From Aureliella sp046290675 (lineage in GTDB: Bacteria > Planctomycetota > Planctomycetia > Pirellulales > Pirellulaceae): a DNA stretch of 64,000 bases. The translations under genes were made by a program, and so were the position numbers. The notes below the pieces were generated by a model that was not told where the DNA came from, made no database searches, and worked only from the letters and a program-made list of their open reading frames with translations. Where the stretch lies: NCBI GenBank assembly GCA_046290675.1, contig JBKAHA010000004.1, positions 248,001 to 312,000 on the forward strand, read 5' to 3'. This document shows positions 60,728 through 64,000 of the stretch, piece after piece. How positions within the stretch are numbered: the stretch's first letter is position 1; the number at the start of each line of letters is the position of its first letter.

Positions 60728-62518
60728 ATGGATCAGTTGAAGCCAATCCTAGAACAGTGCAAGAAGCACCTGTTTTGGATTATCACGGGAATCTCTGTGG
60801 TTCTCGGCTCTGTTGGTTTCTTTCTGGCGAGCTCGAATTTGCAGAGCCTATTTGACTCACGTAAGTCAACGATTGATGGCCACTACGGAGACATCGATAA
60901 AGTTCGGTTGGCGATGCCGACTCACCCAAACGCCAAGTCCGACGAGAAGATGGACGAGCGGATAGCCGAACTGGCAATGGATGTCCGCAAGGCCTGGGAA
61001 GAGCAATACAAGTATCAAGCAGACCTCCTTCAGTGGCCCGACATCATTAAGAGAGATACTCCCGAGCTGATTCGGAAGCTCGAGCAATACCGCCCGATTG
61101 AGCTGAAGACAACGTTTCCTAATGAGCCCCGCGATATCGCCAAAGGTCAAAAGCAGGCCTACGCCAGGTATTTCGATTCCGACATGCCTCGTATCGCTAA
61201 GATTATCGGCGTGAATTGGAAAGGCGAAGCGTCGTCCAAGCCTGCCGGTGGAGGAATGTACGGAGGCGGCGGCTACGGAGCTGGAGGAGGTGATGAGGAT
61301 GACATGTATGGTGGTGGCGATATGTATGGTGGCGGTGGCTACGGGGGAGGTGGCTACGGTGGCGGAGACATGTATGGCGGTGGCGCAGCCAAGAAGTCCG
61401 ATGGCCCTGTCGATCTAGTTACATGGCCCGCGTCGAGTCAGAACGAAATGCTGACGCAGATTCGCATGTGGAAAGGTGATACTCCGAATATCTATGAGAT
61501 CCTATACACCCAGGAAAACATGTGGATCCTGGAGGGCTTGTTAAACATCATCAAGACCACGAATGGCAATGCGAGTGCCAACTTCCAATGTTCGATCAAG
61601 GAAATTGAGTTTATCCGCATAGGATCTGCTGCGATTGGTCAAGCGGGTCAAATTGATGGTGTCGCTTCTGCTGCCTCGAGTATGTATGGAGGCGGTGGCT
61701 ACGGTGGCGGTGGCTATGGGCCAGGCGGCGAAGGCGGTGAAGGCTACGACGACATGTATTCACAGGACATGGGGGGCGGCAGCGATGGATACGCTGACGA
61801 AGGGCCTTCCAACGATCCTGCAGATCGTCGTTATGTCGATGCAAATTTCGCTCCTGTTGAAGGAGAGACCTTGCGGACGAGCATGCAAAGCGGTGCCGCG
61901 GAAGACGCCTACTTTGCCGTTGCCAAACGTGTGCCTGTTCGCATGAGAGTGAAGATTGACCACAGAGAGATTCCACGGTTCTTGGCAAATTGCGGAAGCA
62001 ACTATCTGACGTTGGAAGTTCGCCAAGTTCGCGTCGGTGACACCGTTGCTGCGGCCGGACGTGGTGGTGCAGCTGGCGGCATGTATGGTGCTGGAGGCTC
62101 TGGTGGTCCTGCCGGTATGGGAATGGGAGCCGATTTTGGAGGTGACTACGGAGGAGGCATGTACGGCGGTGGCGGAGCGGCAGCGGCGAAAGCAGCCTTG
62201 GATGGTTTCGATCTGGACGTTGAGATCTATGGTGTCGTTTACCTGTACAACCCAGTTAATATTGAACAGCTCGGCTTGGACGAGATTACTGGCGATACGG
62301 AACTGAAGGATACCGTCGGGACAGAGGCTCCTAATGTTCAGCCTGATACACCGGGGCAAGCTCAGCCATCAGCGGATGGAAACGAAGCTGGGCCGGCTTC
62401 GACTCCAGATTCTGGTGACGGAAATTCCGAGGGCGCCGAAGCTTCGGCACCCGCTGACGGGGGCGATGACGGCAGTGGAGGAGATGACGCTGGTGGTGAT
62501 GCCGGAAACGGAACCTAA
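60728..62518 (+). CDS. Single-TM envelope protein with repeated Gly/Tyr/Met-rich blocks (PilO/GspM position)
   Basis: 596 residues from ATG 60728, which has AAAAGG eight bases upstream; the in-frame ATG 60644 is rejected. A membrane helix (about residues 14-38) is followed by a helical region, then three Gly-rich blocks with MYGGGGYGG-type units (about 175-220, 318-358 and 440-485). A compact beta segment, VPVRMRVKIDHREIPRFLAN, lies near 403-422 just before the last block. The C-terminus is acidic and Gly-rich. Position directly after the PilM-PilN fusion and topology match PilO or GspM, but no family motif is visible. It starts 127 bases after the fusion gene. Confidence 0.82.
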   Translation: MDQLKPILEQCKKHLFWIITGISVVLGSVGFFLASSNLQSLFDSRKSTIDGHYGDIDKVRLAMPTHPNAKSDEKMDERIAELAMDVRKAWEEQYKYQADLLQWPDIIKRDTPELIRKLEQYRPIELKTTFPNEPRDIAKGQKQAYARYFDSDMPRIAKIIGVNWKGEASSKPAGGGMYGGGGYGAGGGDEDDMYGGGDMYGGGGYGGGGYGGGDMYGGGAAKKSDGPVDLVTWPASSQNEMLTQIRMWKGDTPNIYEILYTQENMWILEGLLNIIKTTNGNASANFQCSIKEIEFIRIGSAAIGQAGQIDGVASAASSMYGGGGYGGGGYGPGGEGGEGYDDMYSQDMGGGSDGYADEGPSNDPADRRYVDANFAPVEGETLRTSMQSGAAEDAYFAVAKRVPVRMRVKIDHREIPRFLANCGSNYLTLEVRQVRVGDTVAAAGRGGAAGGMYGAGGSGGPAGMGMGADFGGDYGGGMYGGGGAAAAKAALDGFDLDVEIYGVVYLYNPVNIEQLGLDEITGDTELKDTVGTEAPNVQPDTPGQAQPSADGNEAGPASTPDSGDGNSEGAEASAPADGGDDGSGGDDAGGDAGNGT

Positions 62519-62686
62519 TTTCGTTGGCGCTGACCTCGGGTGCACTGACTTCGGTTGCAGTTAGCGGCCTAATTTTCTACCCGCGAAAGCGCCCCATATT
62601 GGATCATGGCTAGCGTTGATTCGGTAGCCACTGTTGCACTGAAGCGATGAATACAACGGATCGTTTGTCCGAAAAAGGATAAGAAG

Positions 62687-64000
62687 ATGTTTGGCAAAAA
62701 GAAGAACAAAGACGAAGCTGATGCGGCGGCACCGGAAGCAGCTGCGAAGCCAGGCAAAGCGGCGAAGAAGGGCTCCAAGAAAACGATCTCGAAGGGGGGC
62801 CCAGGATTCTTTGCTAGCCACATCGAGAAATTCATCGCTGCCCTGGTGATTGCTGGTGTCGGTTACATCCTTTACAGCGGATTCACGCAGCCTGGTTACA
62901 AGAAGGCAGATGGAGCGGATGCGCTTACGACACAGTCCAAGCAGCTAGCGGACCAAATTCGCGACGAAAATCGATGGGATGCGATCTACGAAGAACGGAA
63001 GGAAATGATCGACGCGGAAACGCAGTACGTCGAAAAAGTCAACTTGGTACGAACTCCGATTGACCCGACTCCTTATGCTCTTGCACTCATGGAGCCACCA
63101 CAGCAGTCGACTGTGCCCCGTGGCGATCCAGAATTGCAGGCCCCCGAGAGTTTGCTGGCCGTCAATGTGTTTGGGGCTCTTGCTTGGGAAGCTCCTAAAG
63201 ATCTCTTGGATCCCTACGAGGAACTCGAGAACGCAGAGAAGTACAAGAAGAAGGGATCAAGTCGTCGTGGGCGAGGCCGAAATAACGACAACGGTGCCGG
63301 AGGCATGGGACCAGGAGGAGGAATGGGACCAGGCGGCGGTATGGGCCCAGGAGGTATGGGACCCGGTGGTATGGGACCTGGAATGGGAGGAGAAGGTGGT
63401 TACGGAGGCGGAATGTATGATGATGGCAATAGCGAAGATGCCGGACCGCCAGCCCGAAAGATGAACGCCAGCTACGACCTTGGAGCACCTGTTGGAGAAA
63501 ATGTTTCCTCGGGTGGCGGCATGTACGGCGGTGATGGAGGCATGGGACCAGGTGGCGGAATGGGACCAGGTGGCGGAATGGGACCAGGCGGCGGAATGGG
63601 AATGGGCCCTGGAATGGGCGGCGGAATGGGCATGGGACCCGGAATGGGCGGCGGTATGGGGCCTGGAATGGGCGGCGGTATGGGCGGTGCAGGCTCAGGA
63701 GGTCGTGATGGTCTGGGCGGTCGTAAGGACGAAGGACCAAAAACGAAGGTTGGATCAACGCCAATCATGTTCAATTCGATATTGGCCGTCATGCCACACA
63801 AGAAAATCGTAGAAGAGTATCGCTCCAAACTTGAGAACACCGGTGTTTTCATTGCCGAACGGGATATGCCGGTTTACCGATCCTTTGAATTGCAGCGAGT
63901 TGAAGTGACTGGCGCGCCGGATCGCCAGATTGACGAAGCGGAATGGAAAACGGTCTCGAGCGGAGCACGATTTGTTTTCCAACGAAGACAGCAGAAGTGG
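62687..64000 (+). CDS. Single-TM envelope protein with Gly/Met/Pro-rich blocks, partial (runs off right edge)
   Basis: 438 codons to the window end without a stop. AAGGATAAGA lies just before the ATG. A Lys-rich N-terminus (FGKKKNKDEADAAAPEAAAK) precedes one membrane helix (FIAALVIAGVGYILYSGF, about 48-66). A helical segment follows, then two Gly-rich blocks of GGMGPGG/GGGMG units (about 202-243 and 274-341), then an alpha/beta stretch HKKIVEEYRSKLENTGVFIA and FELQRVEVTG. It is third in the cluster, 168 bases after the previous gene. Its function is unknown; by order it could be PilP-like or a novel platform part. The three proteins share the Gly-rich blocks. Confidence 0.85.
   Translation, partial: MFGKKKNKDEADAAAPEAAAKPGKAAKKGSKKTISKGGPGFFASHIEKFIAALVIAGVGYILYSGFTQPGYKKADGADALTTQSKQLADQIRDENRWDAIYEERKEMIDAETQYVEKVNLVRTPIDPTPYALALMEPPQQSTVPRGDPELQAPESLLAVNVFGALAWEAPKDLLDPYEELENAEKYKKKGSSRRGRGRNNDNGAGGMGPGGGMGPGGGMGPGGMGPGGMGPGMGGEGGYGGGMYDDGNSEDAGPPARKMNASYDLGAPVGENVSSGGGMYGGDGGMGPGGGMGPGGGMGPGGGMGMGPGMGGGMGMGPGMGGGMGPGMGGGMGGAGSGGRDGLGGRKDEGPKTKVGSTPIMFNSILAVMPHKKIVEEYRSKLENTGVFIAERDMPVYRSFELQRVEVTGAPDRQIDEAEWKTVSSGARFVFQRRQQKW

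Noticed and set aside
63472..63852. Pro-rich minus-strand ORF opposite the Gly-rich block
   Set aside because: Gly codons read backwards give Pro codons, so this is a mirror of the Gly/Met-rich repeat in the real gene.

Overview
The window looks like chromosome from a planctomycete of the Pirellulaceae type (Rhodopirellula/Blastopirellula-like). This rests on gene content: a MoxR-DUF58-BatA-like cluster extended by long coiled-coil proteins, a WD40-repeat Ser/Thr kinase, a secreted sulfatase, a PTPMT1-like (mitochondrial-type) phosphatidylglycerophosphate phosphatase, a Zn-ribbon M48 protease, and many secreted proteins of unknown function. Gene starts often lack a clear Shine-Dalgarno sequence. 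No rRNA, tRNA, IS element, prophage or CRISPR array was recognised.

Layout. 1-879: 5' part of homoserine dehydrogenase (minus strand, runs off the left edge). 1.5-13.1 kb: a six-gene minus-strand operon in the order moxR, DUF58, BatA-like, VWA/amidotransferase-like membrane protein, three-helix membrane protein, secreted Q/E/S-rich coiled-coil protein. 13.5-19.7 kb: lipoate-protein ligase family protein, FtsK translocase with acidic linker and tail, and a CdsA-type enzyme with a secreted-type N-terminal extension. 20-24.5 kb: YHS-like double-CxxC protein, parvulin, thioredoxin-like protein, PTPMT1-like phosphatase, alkyltransferase-like protein (ATL), DUF268-type methyltransferase and thymidylate kinase. 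24.8-29 kb: IF-3, CDF metal exporter, MFS exporter, methyltransferase. 29.5-36.7 kb: SurA/PpiC-like secreted isomerase, lipoprotein, crotonase, M48 protease, small HExxH-like protein. 37-43.6 kb: PAS histidine kinase, secreted unknown, redox-dead thioredoxin-like protein, ankyrin protein, sulfatase. 43.6-57.7 kb: leucine-rich repeat protein, WD40 kinase with an upstream secreted partner, outer-membrane protein, TauE/SafE transporter, flavin halogenase-like oxidoreductase, and a large GH38-like protein. 58.2-64 kb: a pilus/secretion inner-membrane platform whose first gene reads as a PilM-PilN (GspL-like) fusion, followed by two single-TM proteins; all three carry Gly/Met-rich blocks.

Working together. 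The moxR operon resembles known chaperone/VWA systems but adds two partner proteins that look like a split DUF4175 protein. CdsA and the PTPMT1-like phosphatase lie about 2 kb apart and act on the same route from phosphatidic acid to phosphatidylglycerol. The 58-64 kb genes probably form one cell-envelope machine.

Strongest unusual signals: (1) the GspL-like fusion with three consecutive Gly/Met-rich envelope proteins; (2) seven short tandem-repeat tracts in gene-flanking DNA, four with periods that are multiples of 7 bp and two spanning a stop codon; (3) the two-protein DUF4175-like module in the moxR operon; (4) several family members lacking their usual catalytic residues (crotonase, thioredoxin-like, LOV-like PAS).
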